A stretch of 64,000 nucleotides of DNA from Demequina pelophila (lineage in GTDB: Bacteria; Actinomycetota; Actinomycetes; Actinomycetales; Demequinaceae). Position 1 is the stretch's first letter; the number at the start of each line of letters is the position of its first letter. Location: positions 1-64,000 of the forward strand of contig NZ_BBLY01000009.1 of assembly GCF_000971175.1 (NCBI RefSeq), read 5' to 3'. Of the stretch, positions 8,137 to 22,728 are shown piece by piece. The notes beneath the pieces are model-generated. The model was not told the DNA's origin, ran no database searches, and saw nothing but the letters and a program-made list of their open reading frames with translations. Position numbers and translations under genes: made by a program.

Positions 8137-9087
8137 CTAGCTCCTCGGAACGGTATCGGATAGCGCGCGCCGCATGCTGGCATCTGCCGCATCGGTCCAC
8201 CAGTGCGGAGGCACGGGCTCGATCCGGTGTAGCACGGCGCTTGGCAGCACATGAGCGAGAGTTGCAGCTGTGCTCGACGGCAAGGAGATCACCGACCTCA
8301 GTCCGGGCGACGTTGCTAGCACCAGTTCAGCCGGCAACTCGGTGCGCACCACGTTCAAGCCCGCATCGGTGAGTCTGTACAGGACTTCGGCGGACTCGCG
8401 GCGATGCGGGAGGTACGTGGCGCCCGGGCCTCCGGCCGTAGTTGCCCAACGCTCATAGGCATCTGCATCGATGTAGCCGTCTGCCGCAAGGGCCGAGCCG
8501 ATGACCACGTGCTGCCCGACTGCGTGCGGTTCCAGTGGCGTCACGGACCGCACCCACTGGTAGCGGTTCATCGTCACGGTCACGCCCAGGTCGACGAGGC
8601 CCCGTACCTCGGCGACGTCATAGGCTGTGAAGAGTTCGAGGCGGCCGGCGCTGGCGGCCCTGACGAGGCGCGCGCGCGTCGCGAGGCCGAGCGCACGTGC
8701 CACGGTTGACTCGTGCTGCCCCATACGGCCAAAAGCCTCCCCATGCCGGAGAACCCTCGCCAGGTGAAGGGTAGCGGAACCGTCGTCGACGACCACAGCC
8801 TCACGGGTCGTGGAAAGCACGGTCAGTAGCCGGAAGTGACCGGAGAACGCGTCGCCGACCACCCATCGTGTTGCAGACCGTAGCCCCGCGCGGAACGGGT
8901 CCGCAGCCGTCACCATCTCGACATGCGGAATCGAGTTGGTCACCAAGGGCAGCAGCCGTGCACGCAACGGATCTAGCGACGGTACGCCACTGCGCAACAC
9001 GACGTTGCACGGCTCGCCCGTGGCGTGCGCCCACTCGAGGACGTTGAGTGCTTGAAGCGGCGATTCGACCCATGCAGCGGTGGTCAC
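8137..9087 (-). CDS. Putative sialyl/polysialyltransferase-like protein
   Basis: A 316-residue protein starting AAWVESPLQALNVLEWA. The SPLQ...N..E pattern is typical of the GT52/polysialyltransferase superfamily N-terminus. A VVVDDGSATLHLAR stretch and a GQHVVIGSALA stretch fit the two halves of a GT-B-type enzyme. The GTG start overlaps the upstream ABC ATPase stop by four bases. The stop lies two bases before the CMP-synthetase start, so the acceptor enzyme and donor supply are coupled. It most likely adds nonulosonate residues from the CMP-sugar to the growing glycan. The family call is by motif only. Confidence 0.6.
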   Translation of the reverse strand: MTTAAWVESPLQALNVLEWAHATGEPCNVVLRSGVPSLDPLRARLLPLVTNSIPHVEMVTAADPFRAGLRSATRWVVGDAFSGHFRLLTVLSTTREAVVVDDGSATLHLARVLRHGEAFGRMGQHESTVARALGLATRARLVRAASAGRLELFTAYDVAEVRGLVDLGVTVTMNRYQWVRSVTPLEPHAVGQHVVIGSALAADGYIDADAYERWATTAGGPGATYLPHRRESAEVLYRLTDAGLNVVRTELPAELVLATSPGLRSVISLPSSTAATLAHVLPSAVLHRIEPVPPHWWTDAADASMRRALSDTVPRS

Positions 9088-9818
9088 TTCGACCTCTCGT
9101 ATGCCCTGATCACCTCTTTGGGCGTACCGTCCATCTTGAGAACTCCGTGGTCGATCCAGATGACACGATTGCAGGTGTCGCGGATCGATTTCATCGAGTG
9201 GCTCACCAGGAACACGGTGCCCGCTTGATCGCGAAGATCCCTGATACGTTGCTCGCTCTTCGCCTGGAACTCCTTGTCGCCTACGGCGAGCGCCTCATCT
9301 ACGAGCAAGATCTGGTGGTCCCTCGAGATTGCGATGGAGAACCGCAGCCTCGCCTGCATGCCCGACGAGTAGGTCTTCATGGGCAGGTCGATGAACTCCT
9401 CGAGACCCGAGAATTCGACGATCTCGTCCCTGATCCCGTCGATCTCGTCAAGGCCGTGGCCGAGCGCTAGCGCACCCAACGTGATGTTCTTGTCTCCGGA
9501 CAGGTCGGGGATTAGCGCCGCGTTGACACCGAGCAGGGCTGGCCTACTGGCGGCGTGCACGCTCCCGCGGGTGGGTGCCTGTAGACCCGCGATCGTGCGC
9601 ATGAGAGTGGACTTGCCGGAGCCGTTGTGACCGATGACACCGATCGACTCGCCCTCGTGTGCAACGAACGACACGCCCTTGACGGCGCGGACGATACGCA
9701 CGCCGCGCTGTCGCTTGAGCAACGCGCGCCTATCGCTTGCCGCCTTGCCGGACGCAAACGTGCGGTATTCGACATGGACCCCGTCGACGACGATGTTCGG
9801 CCTACCGATCTCAGCCAC
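9084..9818 (-). CDS. ABC-2 polysaccharide exporter ATPase (second pair)
   Basis: A 244-residue nucleotide-binding subunit of the Wzt/TagH type. It has Walker A GHNGSGKST, a signature region in the exporter form KTYSSGMQARLRF, Walker B ILLVDEALAVGD and a switch His in LVSHSM. The GTG start at 9818 is preceded by GAGGAG and overlaps the permease stop by eight bases. No C-terminal glycan-binding extension is present, so export should not depend on a terminal cap. The long open frame upstream to 9962 is antisense to the permease. It pairs with the permease at 9811-10677 to move a lipid-linked polymer across the membrane. Confidence 0.9.
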   Translation of the reverse strand: MAEIGRPNIVVDGVHVEYRTFASGKAASDRRALLKRQRGVRIVRAVKGVSFVAHEGESIGVIGHNGSGKSTLMRTIAGLQAPTRGSVHAASRPALLGVNAALIPDLSGDKNITLGALALGHGLDEIDGIRDEIVEFSGLEEFIDLPMKTYSSGMQARLRFSIAISRDHQILLVDEALAVGDKEFQAKSEQRIRDLRDQAGTVFLVSHSMKSIRDTCNRVIWIDHGVLKMDGTPKEVIRAYERSK

Positions 9819-10677
9819 GGCCGTACCTCTCCTCGGCCCGCCAGAAGAAGACAAGGCCAGAGACGAGGAACACGACCGCCGCAACGGACGCGGTGACCCA
9901 CAGCACTCCCGGCACATCTTGCGTCTCTTGCAGCGCGCCCCGCGAGAGCTCGATGAATGCATGCACGGGGTTCAGCTGCGCGACCTGGAGCACCCACGCC
10001 GGGTGCTTCGGAGGCGCGAGGACCAGCTCGAGCGAGTAGAAGATTCCCGACATGTAGAAGATGATGCGGGTAATGATCGGGATCAACTGCGAAACGTCGC
10101 GCAGATGCACGGTCAGTCGAGCCGCGATGAGCGCGATGCCGGTATTGAACATGGTCATCAGCACGAGGATGGGGACCATCATCAGCCAGGTCCAGCTCGG
10201 GAACTCACCGAAGCCGACAAGGATCACCGCAAGCACCGCGAGCATCGGCACCAGTTCATACAGTTGGCGCATGACCGCGGAGATCGGCAGGAGCATGCGC
10301 GGGAATGCGAGGCTGCGCACCAGTGAGAGGTTCGCCGAGATCGACTTTGCGCCCTGCGAAAACGACTTCGAGAAGAACGTAAAGATGAAGAAGCCGGTGA
10401 CAAGGAACGGGATGAACTTAGGTGGGCGTGACTCGCTTGACATGATGACGCCAAAGATGAGTCCGTAGACGGCGGCCTGCAGCAGAGGGTTGAGGACCAC
10501 CCACGCCAGGCCGAGCCGGTTCTCCGCCATGGTCGCCTCAACCCGGAACCGCGCCATCGTGGATGCGAAGTGCCGGCGTCTCCACAGTTCGCGCATGTAG
10601 GCGATGAACGGTGCCCGCGCCCCCACGCGCGGCAGCCCCGCGTCCCGCGCCACCCCGCCGTAGTCGATCTCGCTCAC
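9811..10677 (-). CDS. ABC-2 polysaccharide exporter permease (second pair)
   Basis: A 288-residue Wzm/TagG-type permease with about six membrane segments: around residues 58-80, 88-108, 140-160, 168-190, 200-220 and 255-278. The N-terminal amphipathic part reads MRELWRRRHF and the family stretch RLGLAWVVLNPLLQ follows. It starts with GTG (SEIDYGG) and sits 25 bases after the GT2 gene. It forms an exporter with the overlapping ATPase. Its closeness to the nonulosonate genes suggests that this pair carries the nonulosonate polymer, but substrate cannot be proven from sequence. Confidence 0.9.
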   Translation of the reverse strand: MSEIDYGGVARDAGLPRVGARAPFIAYMRELWRRRHFASTMARFRVEATMAENRLGLAWVVLNPLLQAAVYGLIFGVIMSSESRPPKFIPFLVTGFFIFTFFSKSFSQGAKSISANLSLVRSLAFPRMLLPISAVMRQLYELVPMLAVLAVILVGFGEFPSWTWLMMVPILVLMTMFNTGIALIAARLTVHLRDVSQLIPIITRIIFYMSGIFYSLELVLAPPKHPAWVLQVAQLNPVHAFIELSRGALQETQDVPGVLWVTASVAAVVFLVSGLVFFWRAEERYGRG

Positions 10678-10702
10678 ATCTCTCCTGGATCCTGCGCAGC
10701 CG

Positions 10703-11776
10703 TCAACGCCCCGCGTACGCGTTCTGCCCCTCAGGGGCTTTCACGATACCCGCGATGCAGCCCGCCCCCCACGCGGCGTGCATGGTGGGCAGCACCGCCA
10801 GCAGCCGAACGCGCAGCGCCGGCGCCACGTCCGCGCGCGAGGCGGTCCACGCCAGCCATCCACCGTAGACGATGAACGGGCTGGCCCCAAGCCCGGCCAC
10901 GAGCCACGCGATCGCGCCGTGCAGCGCGAGCGGCCCCACGACGAGCAGCACCGCGCCGATGACGAACGACACCACCAACGCGGGCGGCACGAAGTAGCGG
11001 ATGGGTTGGCTCGCCCCGAGCCTGCGAATGAGCTCGCCGCGCCACCGGCCGGAGGCGTGGAACTGGCGCACCAGGGCGGGCAGGTTGGGGCGGGGCCGGT
11101 AGACCACCTCGAGTTCGGGCTCGAACCACACCACACCGCCCGAGCGCGCGAGGCGCCGGTTGAACTCCCAGTCCTCGCCGCGCGCGAGATCCTCGTCGAA
11201 CCCCCCGATGGCCAGGACCGGCTCACGGCGGAAGACGCCCAGGTAGGCGGACTCCGCGAGGCCGGCCTCGCCGCCCGTGTGATAGATGGCGCCGCCGAGA
11301 CCGGCGGGCGAGTTGTAACCCCACGCGACCGCCCTCTCGAAGCGGGACACGCCCTCGGCGCGCATGCGGCCTCCCACGTTCGCCGCGCCCGTCCGCTGCA
11401 GCGTGCGGATCGCCGTCTGCGCGTAGTCGGGCGGGAGCACCGCGTGCGCGTCGACCCGCACGATGTACGGGTGCACCGCCTCGGCGATGCCGATGTTCAT
11501 CGCGATCGAGATCGCGTTGCGCGGATTGGGCAGCGCCCTCACGCGCGAGTCCTCTGCCACGAGCCGCGCGACGATCTCGTCGGTGCGGTTGCGGTTGCGG
11601 GAGCGCCCGAGCATCACGAGCAACTCGAACTCCTCGAGCCCGCGTTGCGCGAGCACCGATCGGATCGCGGCCTCGACGTGCCGCTCCTCGTCGGGCACAG
11701 GTATGACGAATGTCGCCGCGAGGCGCGCGGGGCGCGCATCCATGCGACGCTCGCGCGGCACCCCCGGCTCGCTCAC
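10703..11776 (-). CDS. Family 2 glycosyltransferase, membrane-anchored
   Basis: A 357-residue GT2 enzyme of the ExoA-like type. The GT-A domain covers about residues 20-240, with the donor-site Asp in VRVDAHAVLPPDY, an acceptor region GEDWEFNRRL and YRPRPNLPALVRQFHASGRWR. The C-terminal ~110 residues hold three or four hydrophobic segments. One oddity is the sequence VIPVPDEERH where most relatives have NEER. The GTG start overlaps the ATPase stop (GTGA). It sits between the two exporter pairs and is probably a main chain or side-chain transferase of the glycan. Confidence 0.85.
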   Translation of the reverse strand: MSEPGVPRERRMDARPARLAATFVIPVPDEERHVEAAIRSVLAQRGLEEFELLVMLGRSRNRNRTDEIVARLVAEDSRVRALPNPRNAISIAMNIGIAEAVHPYIVRVDAHAVLPPDYAQTAIRTLQRTGAANVGGRMRAEGVSRFERAVAWGYNSPAGLGGAIYHTGGEAGLAESAYLGVFRREPVLAIGGFDEDLARGEDWEFNRRLARSGGVVWFEPELEVVYRPRPNLPALVRQFHASGRWRGELIRRLGASQPIRYFVPPALVVSFVIGAVLLVVGPLALHGAIAWLVAGLGASPFIVYGGWLAWTASRADVAPALRVRLLAVLPTMHAAWGAGCIAGIVKAPEGQNAYAGR

Positions 11777-12516
11777 GCCTCTCCCCTCATGCGCCGCACC
11801 ACGGCATGCGGTTCATCGTCCATCACGACCACCCCATGCTCGAGCAGGATCCCGCGATCGCACAGGTCCGCCACCATGTTGAGATCGTGGCTCACGATCA
11901 CGAGCGTCTTGCCCTCGGCGCGCAGCGAGCGGATGCGGTCCAGGCACTTGCGCTGGAACGGCTCGTCGCCCACGGCCAGGATCTCGTCGACCAGGAACAC
12001 ATCGGGATCAGTGTGCACCGCGACCGCGAACGCCAGGCGCAGAAACATGCCCGACGAGTAGAACTTGACCTCCTGGTCGATGAACTCCTCGATCTCGGAG
12101 AACGCGACGATCGCCTCGAAGCGCTCCTCGATCTCCGCCTCGGTCATGCCCAGGATGGCACCGTTGAGGTAGACGTTCTCGCGGCCCGTGAGGTCCGGGT
12201 GGAAGCCGGCGCCCACCTCGATGAGGCCCGCGATGCGGCCGCGCACGCCCACCTGGCCCTCGTCGGGGGTGAGCACACCGGAGATGCACTTGAGCAGCGT
12301 GGACTTGCCAGAGCCGTTGAAGCCCAGCAGCGCCACCGTCTCGCCCTCGGCGATGGTGAGCGAGACATCCTTGAGCGCGGTGAACTCGTCGACGTTCTCC
12401 GAGCGGCCGCGCACCCACCGGGCGACGGTCTCCTTGAGCGAGTGGACGTGGCGGAACCGGAAGCGCTTGACCAGCGCGTCGACGACGATGGCCTCGCGGC
12501 CCGTGGCGGACCCCAT
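11773..12516 (-). CDS. ABC-2 polysaccharide exporter ATPase (first pair)
   Basis: A 247-residue Wzt/TagH-type ATPase with Walker A GFNGSGKST, a KFYSSGMFLRLAF signature, Walker B VFLVDEILAVGD and VSHDLN. ATG at 12516 follows the permease stop with a one-base overlap (TGATG). The longer open frame to 12951 is a shadow of the permease. Like the second copy it lacks a C-terminal carbohydrate-binding domain. It directly follows glfT2 and its permease, so galactofuranan is the most likely cargo, as for the Rv3781/Rv3783-type galactan exporter of mycobacteria. Confidence 0.9.
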   Translation of the reverse strand: MGSATGREAIVVDALVKRFRFRHVHSLKETVARWVRGRSENVDEFTALKDVSLTIAEGETVALLGFNGSGKSTLLKCISGVLTPDEGQVGVRGRIAGLIEVGAGFHPDLTGRENVYLNGAILGMTEAEIEERFEAIVAFSEIEEFIDQEVKFYSSGMFLRLAFAVAVHTDPDVFLVDEILAVGDEPFQRKCLDRIRSLRAEGKTLVIVSHDLNMVADLCDRGILLEHGVVVMDDEPHAVVRRMRGEA

Positions 12517-13395
12517 CACAGCTCCTGCGCGAACGTGCGGGACATGCGGGTGAACACGCGGTCGCCCACCCACAGCAGCACCACGCTGACCGCGAGCGCG
12601 ATGACGCCACGGGTCATGACGTGGTCGACCAGGGCGCCGTCGCGGATGCCCGGCTCGGCGGCGTTCCACCAGAAGGCCCGGTGGAACAGCTCGACGGCGA
12701 TGGTGAGCGGGTTGGCCTGGTAGAGCCAGGTGAGCCAGCTGTCGGCGCCGAAGTGGTCGCGGACCAGGGCGATGTTGTACAGCACGGGCGAGAACCACAC
12801 GGCGACCATGAGGATGAGGTCGACCGTGTTCTCGGTGTCGCGGTAGGCGACGTTGATCGCGGCGAACAGCAGGCCCAGGCCCAGCGCGAACACCAGGGTG
12901 AGGGCGATGCCCAGCACGCCGGCGACCACGCCCAGCAGGTCCGGCCGCCATCCGGAGATGAGCGCGCCGACGACGAGGATCACCAGCTGCGGCAGGAAGT
13001 GCACCAGCGCAACCAGGACGGAGGACAGCGGGAACAGCTGGCGCGGCAGGAAGATCTTGCGCACGAGCGCGCCGTTGCCCACCACGGAGCGGGTCGCGTT
13101 GCCCAGGATCTCCGAGAACAGGTTGATGACCACGATGCCGGAGAACAGGAAGATCGCGTACGGCGGCAGCGACCGGGACAGATTGAGGAACTGCCCCATG
13201 ACGAAGTAGAAGACGGCGAACTGCGCGCCGGGCTTCACATAGGACCAGGCGAGGCCCAGCACGGAGGCCTGGTAACGCACGCGCAGCTCCTTGCGGACCA
13301 GCAGCGTGAGCAGGTAGCGGTCGCGCACCAGGCTCAGCAGCCCGCGCGCGACCCCCGGACGCTCCATCCCCTCGGGAAGGGGACGGAGCGCGGCG

Positions 13396-13403
<8 letters not shown>
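12516..13403 (-). CDS. ABC-2 polysaccharide exporter permease (first pair)
   Basis: A 295-residue permease with about six membrane helices and the family motif RYQASVLGLAWSYVKPGAQ near residues 43-62. It overlaps the end of glfT2 by eight bases and the ATPase start by one base, so galactan polymerase and exporter are made from one transcript. It resembles Rv3783 of the mycobacterial galactan exporter in position and type. It should flip lipid-linked galactan to the outer face. Confidence 0.9.
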
Positions 13404-18587
<5,184 letters not shown>

Positions 18588-18600
<13 letters not shown>

Positions 18601-19730
18601 GCCCGGACGCGGTCGATGAGCGTCCGGCCGAGCGCCTCGGGGCTGTAGGTCGCGGCGGCGAAGTCGCGCCCGCGCGCGGCCAGTGCCGCGGCCCGGGAGC
18701 GATCGGCTGCGAGCGCCTCCAGCGCATCGGCCAACGCCACCGCGTCGCCCGGCGGGACGAACGCGACCGCGTCGCCGAGCATCCGGCGCTGCGGCGGGGT
18801 GTCCGAGGTCACCACCGCGCATCCCGCGGCGAGCCCCTGGTAGACCTTGTTGGGCACCACGCGGGCGCCCTTGTCGGTGGTGCCCACGATGCCCAGGCAC
18901 ACGTCGTGCGACGCGACCAGCGCGGGCAGCTCGGCGGGCTCCACCCAGTCGCGCCACTCGACGTCCGCGTCGCCCGCGGCCTCGCGGGTGGCCTCGAGGT
19001 CCTGCCCCGAACCGATCATGGTCAGACTCACCGCCGCGCCCCGGTCGGCGAGGATGCGGGCGGCGGCACCGATGGTGGGCGCGCCCTGCAACGGCGTGTA
19101 AAGGCCGTAGAAGACCACGCGCAGCGGGCCGTCGTGCGCGCCGGCCGGCGCGCGACCCTCCCCCACCGCGAACCACTCCCCGGGCGCGCCAACAGGGACC
19201 ACGACACCCTTGGGGGCCTGGCGCGGGGACAGCATCGCGAGGTGCTCCTCCGTGTCGAGCACCACGACGTCCGCAGACGCGAGCGCCCAGCGGTCCAGCA
19301 GCTTCAGCGCCGCGCGCATCGCACCCCCGCCCACCTGCCTGTCGCTCGCGGTGTCCGCGGCGAAGATGAGGTGGTCGAGGACGATGCGGGCGCGGGGGAA
19401 CATCAGGCGCGCCGCGATGACGTCGAGATGGCCCAGGTAGCCCACCAGCAGCACGTCGCGCTCGGGCAACGCGCGCGTGCGCCGGTGCAGCCTCGCCCAC
19501 ACGCGGGGCATCTTCGCGACGCGGCCGAGCGCGGCCCGCTTCGACGCAACCTGCGCCACCCGGTCCGCGGTGGATGACGTGTCCGGCTCGTTGACCTCGA
19601 CCACGCGGGCTCCGGCCGCGCGCAGGCCGGCGAGCAGAATACCTGCGCGGGGGTGGCGGGCGGCGTCGTAGGTGCCCCAGCCCACCACGGTCATGCCCTG
19701 ACGAGCTCGCCGTTCGACGGCCCGATTCAT
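18588..19730 (-). CDS. Family 4-like glycosyltransferase
   Basis: A 380-residue GT-B enzyme of the GT4 type. The N-terminal Rossmann half reads VVGWGTYD...HPRAGILLAGL. The C-terminal nucleotide-sugar half contains VVFYGLYTPLQGAPTI and MIGSGQDLE. PNKVYQGLAAGCAVVTSDTPPQ follows and corresponds to the E-x7-E donor region in degenerate form. ATG at 19730 gives the longest product. ATG at 19694 (MTVVGWGTYD) is an equally likely start because neither has a strong ribosome site. It belongs with the upstream GT2 genes of the same strand. Acceptor unknown. Confidence 0.8.
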
Positions 19731-19907
19731 GCCACCGACGCCGCGACGAGAGCCGACCCGTCAGACGCGGGCGAGGTGGACCGCATGGGCTCTTCCTCGG
19801 ACGGGAGGTCACGGGGATGGATCAGCGCGTGACGCGCGGCTGGGCACCTGCCGAGCGGTGCACTCGTCACGCACGCGACACTCATCGGCCGTTGTTCCAC
19901 CTCGGCC

Positions 19908-20879
19908 TCAAACGCCGTCGCTCAGCGGGGACGCCGGGCGGGCAGGTCCGTACTGGCGCTCCTTGAGCCTCTCGAGCGTCTGTTCATGCAGGATGCGCCC
20001 CGTCTTGAGCAGGTCGGAGAGGACTCCGAGCGCAATGGAGAGCAGCGCCCCGATGATGAGCAGCGTGCCCAGCATGAGCGACTGGAAGTGGTTGCCCTGG
20101 TCGTTCATCAGCAGCAGCACCGCGTACCGCACGAACGGGAACAGGCCGATGAGCCCGAAGATGGTGGCCAGGGTCGCGAAGATGGTCCACGGCTTGAACA
20201 TGATGTACGAGCGCAGGATGGCCTGGCCGGACTTGAGCATGTGCTCGAACACGTTGGAGAACAGCCGCGACTCGCGTGTCTTGGGGTTGGTGTCGACCTC
20301 GATCGATGCGATCGCGAGGCGCTTGTTGCCCGCCTGGATGATGGTCTCCATGCAGTAGCTGAACTGGGTGACCACGTTGAGCCGGTACAGCGAGTAGCGG
20401 GAGTACGCGCGGAAGCCGGACGCCGCATCGGGCAGGTCCGTGCCCGCGGCCTTGTTCACCACCCACGAGCCGAACCGCTGCATCGTCTTCTTGAACGGTG
20501 AGAAGTGCTCGATGGTGTGCGTTTGGCGGTCGCCGATGACAATGTCGGCCTCGCCGCGCAGGATCGGCTGGACCAGGTCGTCGATCCGCTCCTGCGGGTA
20601 CTGGTTGTCGCCGTCCGTGTTGACCACGATGTCGGCCCCGTTGGCCAGCGCGTAGTCCACGCCGTCGCGGAAGGACTGGGCGAGGCCCATGGGTTTGGGG
20701 TGACGCAACACATGCGCGCCGAACTCCTTGGCGATCTCACCCGTGCGATCCGAGGAGCCGTCGTCGATGATCAGCAGCTCGATCTCGTCGATTCCCTCGA
20801 TGTGGCGGGGGATCGAGTCGAGGACGATCGCGAGGGTCGCCTCCTCGTTGAGACAGGGGACCTGGACGAAGAGCTTCAC
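19908..20879 (-). CDS. Family 2 glycosyltransferase with C-terminal membrane helices
   Basis: A 323-residue GT2 enzyme of the GtrB/dolichyl-phosphate-mannose-synthase-like group. It has VPCLNEEATL, IDDGSSDRTGEIA and the metal site NTDGDNQYPQ at about residue 95. It also has AASGFRAYSRYSL and KTRESRLF. Two membrane helices lie near residues 232-252 and 268-290. Such enzymes usually charge polyprenyl phosphate with a sugar for use outside the cell. That would supply a donor for the GT-C-like protein encoded nearby. The start is GTG. Confidence 0.85.
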   Translation of the reverse strand: MKLFVQVPCLNEEATLAIVLDSIPRHIEGIDEIELLIIDDGSSDRTGEIAKEFGAHVLRHPKPMGLAQSFRDGVDYALANGADIVVNTDGDNQYPQERIDDLVQPILRGEADIVIGDRQTHTIEHFSPFKKTMQRFGSWVVNKAAGTDLPDAASGFRAYSRYSLYRLNVVTQFSYCMETIIQAGNKRLAIASIEVDTNPKTRESRLFSNVFEHMLKSGQAILRSYIMFKPWTIFATLATIFGLIGLFPFVRYAVLLLMNDQGNHFQSLMLGTLLIIGALLSIALGVLSDLLKTGRILHEQTLERLKERQYGPARPASPLSDGV

Positions 20880-20941
20880 GCGAGCCAGGGTAGCCGAGCA
20901 GCGCCTCAGGGCGCGTGATGCGGGGCGTGAGCCTCACACAC

Positions 20942-20957
20942 GGCCGAGATCTCGGCC
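20942..20957. repeat. Perfect 16-bp palindrome in the intergenic gap
   Basis: GGCCGAGATCTCGGCC is self-complementary without a loop and lies between the stop of the LGFP protein gene and the start of the GT2 gene. It could be a regulator site or the base of a terminator. No adjacent T-run is seen. Confidence 0.4.
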
Positions 20958-20973
20958 ACCGTCCCACCGACCG

Positions 20974-22728
20974 TCACCCAGCCCGCGGGCCGTCCCAGTC
21001 ACCCACCAGCACCACGTCGTCAGGACGCCCGTAGTCCACCACGTGATCCGCCGCTCCCGAGCCGAGCGAGTTCTTGATGTGGTAGGTGCGACCCCGGCGG
21101 ATGGTGAAGGTGTCGCGACCGTCGGCGTTCCAGTCGCCCACCAGGACCGCGTCGCCCACCCGGCCGTAGGTGAAGGTGTGATCGGCCCCGCCGCCCGCAA
21201 GGGAGTTCTTCACGTAGAGGGTGCTGCCGCGACGCACCGCGAGGGTGTCGACGCCGTCGCCATTCCAGTCGCCCACCAGCACCTCGTCGTCTGCGCGACC
21301 GTAGACCACCACCGCATCGGCCTCGCCACCCGTGAGCGAGTTCTTGAAGTAGTACGTGGCACCACGGCGCACCGCGAGCGTATCGATACCGTCACCGTCC
21401 CAGTCCCCGACAAGGACCTGGTCCGCGGGCCGGCCGTAGACGGCCACCACATCGGCCTCCCCGCCCGTGAGCGAGTTCTTGAAGTAGTACGTGGCACCAC
21501 GGCGCACCGCGAGAGTATCGGTGCCACGACGCCACGGGCTGAGGTGCAGCCACTCCTCCGGGGAGACGACCTTCACCGCATCCGTCCCCTCCTGGGTCAG
21601 CACCATGTTCTGGAACTCGATCGCGCAGAGCCCGTCGAGGCATCGCAGCTCCGTGGTGGGCCAACCGAAGTCGCCCGCGGGACCGCCCGCGGCGATGTAG
21701 GCCTCGTGCATCGCGGTGCCGGCCTCGAAATACGCGCCCGTGCCGGTCGCGGTCGAGTGGTAGATCGTGCCGAAGTCGAAGGTCTGGTACCAGCCACCCC
21801 CATGGGCGACCTCCTCGATCGCGGAGCTGATGGGGCCGCCCAGCGTCTCCTGACCGCCGCGCGCGTTGTAGGTCTCGAGGATCGGCGAAGTCACCGGCAA
21901 CCGGGTGGTCGAGCCGAACCACGAGGTGTAGTAGCCGTAGAAGTTGCGATTGCCGTAACTGGAGCAGACGTCGCCCTTGCCGAAGCCGGCGTCGAGGGCC
22001 GCCTGGTTGGGCACGTACGGGGTGTAGATGTACAAGCCGGCCGTGGCCTGGTTCTCGATATACACGTCGACCGTGGGGCAGTCCTTGGTCGCGTCGGTAT
22101 CGGACGGGTGGTGCTTGATGATGTTGGTGCGCCCCGCCTGATAGTTGTACCGAGTCGGCAACGCCTGGTAGCGCTTGAATTGCCAGGCGGCGGTGTAGAC
22201 CTGATTGAAGAAGCCCGCGTACTCGGGTTTGCAGCTCCCGTCGTCAGGGCAGGCATATCCCATCGCCTTGCGGTAGCGGAAGTCGCTCGGCCACGTGTGG
22301 GTGACCAACCCCTGCTCCTTCTGGAGCGTGACCAGGAGGGTCTTCTGGCTGATCCCGCACGAACGGGCGACGGCGTCGATGATCTGCGCCGCGGTTTGCA
22401 CGAGGCCGCCCTCGTAGCCCCTGCAGAAGTCGTCGGCGGAACGCTCGGAAGTAGTGGTCGAGTAGTCCTTGAGGCACACGATCGGATCGTGCTCGCCGGC
22501 GCTGAGATCCTCCCGGCAGGTCTTCACCTTGCCTTCGAGGAACGTCTGGATCTGCGCCGCGGTCATCGAGTTGGAGTCGTAGAACAGATCGTCGGTGATG
22601 ATCATTCCCGGGTCGAAGTCGTCCATGATGGACGACGCCGCCGCGGACTCCCCGTTGCCGGGCACGATGAGCGCCGCGCTCAGCGCGACGCCCGCGGTCA
22701 GCGCGAGCGCGCGCCTGACAATGCTCAC
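20974..22728 (-). CDS. Secreted lysozyme-like/LGFP protein with four 45-residue repeats
   Basis: A 584-residue exported protein. A signal peptide (RRALALTAGVALSAALIV) leads into a region with GISQKTLLVTLQKEQGLV and YAGFFNQVYTAAWQFKRY. This is a lysozyme/transglycosylase-like fold whose Glu may be catalytic. An LGFP-type region (LGGPISSAIEEV ... AYIAAGGPAGDFGWPTTE) suits cell-wall attachment. Four tandem 45-residue units (pattern DTLAVRRG.TYYFKNSL...YGR...VLVGDWDGDG) end the protein. GTG at 22728 overlaps the lipoprotein stop (GTGA). The open frame to 23346 is a shadow. It probably acts on or binds the wall being built by this locus. Confidence 0.8.
   Translation of the reverse strand: MSIVRRALALTAGVALSAALIVPGNGESAAASSIMDDFDPGMIITDDLFYDSNSMTAAQIQTFLEGKVKTCREDLSAGEHDPIVCLKDYSTTTSERSADDFCRGYEGGLVQTAAQIIDAVARSCGISQKTLLVTLQKEQGLVTHTWPSDFRYRKAMGYACPDDGSCKPEYAGFFNQVYTAAWQFKRYQALPTRYNYQAGRTNIIKHHPSDTDATKDCPTVDVYIENQATAGLYIYTPYVPNQAALDAGFGKGDVCSSYGNRNFYGYYTSWFGSTTRLPVTSPILETYNARGGQETLGGPISSAIEEVAHGGGWYQTFDFGTIYHSTATGTGAYFEAGTAMHEAYIAAGGPAGDFGWPTTELRCLDGLCAIEFQNMVLTQEGTDAVKVVSPEEWLHLSPWRRGTDTLAVRRGATYYFKNSLTGGEADVVAVYGRPADQVLVGDWDGDGIDTLAVRRGATYYFKNSLTGGEADAVVVYGRADDEVLVGDWNGDGVDTLAVRRGSTLYVKNSLAGGGADHTFTYGRVGDAVLVGDWNADGRDTFTIRRGRTYHIKNSLGSGAADHVVDYGRPDDVVLVGDWDGPRAG

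Noticed and set aside
12516-12951. N-terminal extension of the exporter ATPase up to 12951
   Set aside because: It is a shifted frame of the permease gene; ATG at 12516 begins the conserved ATPase.
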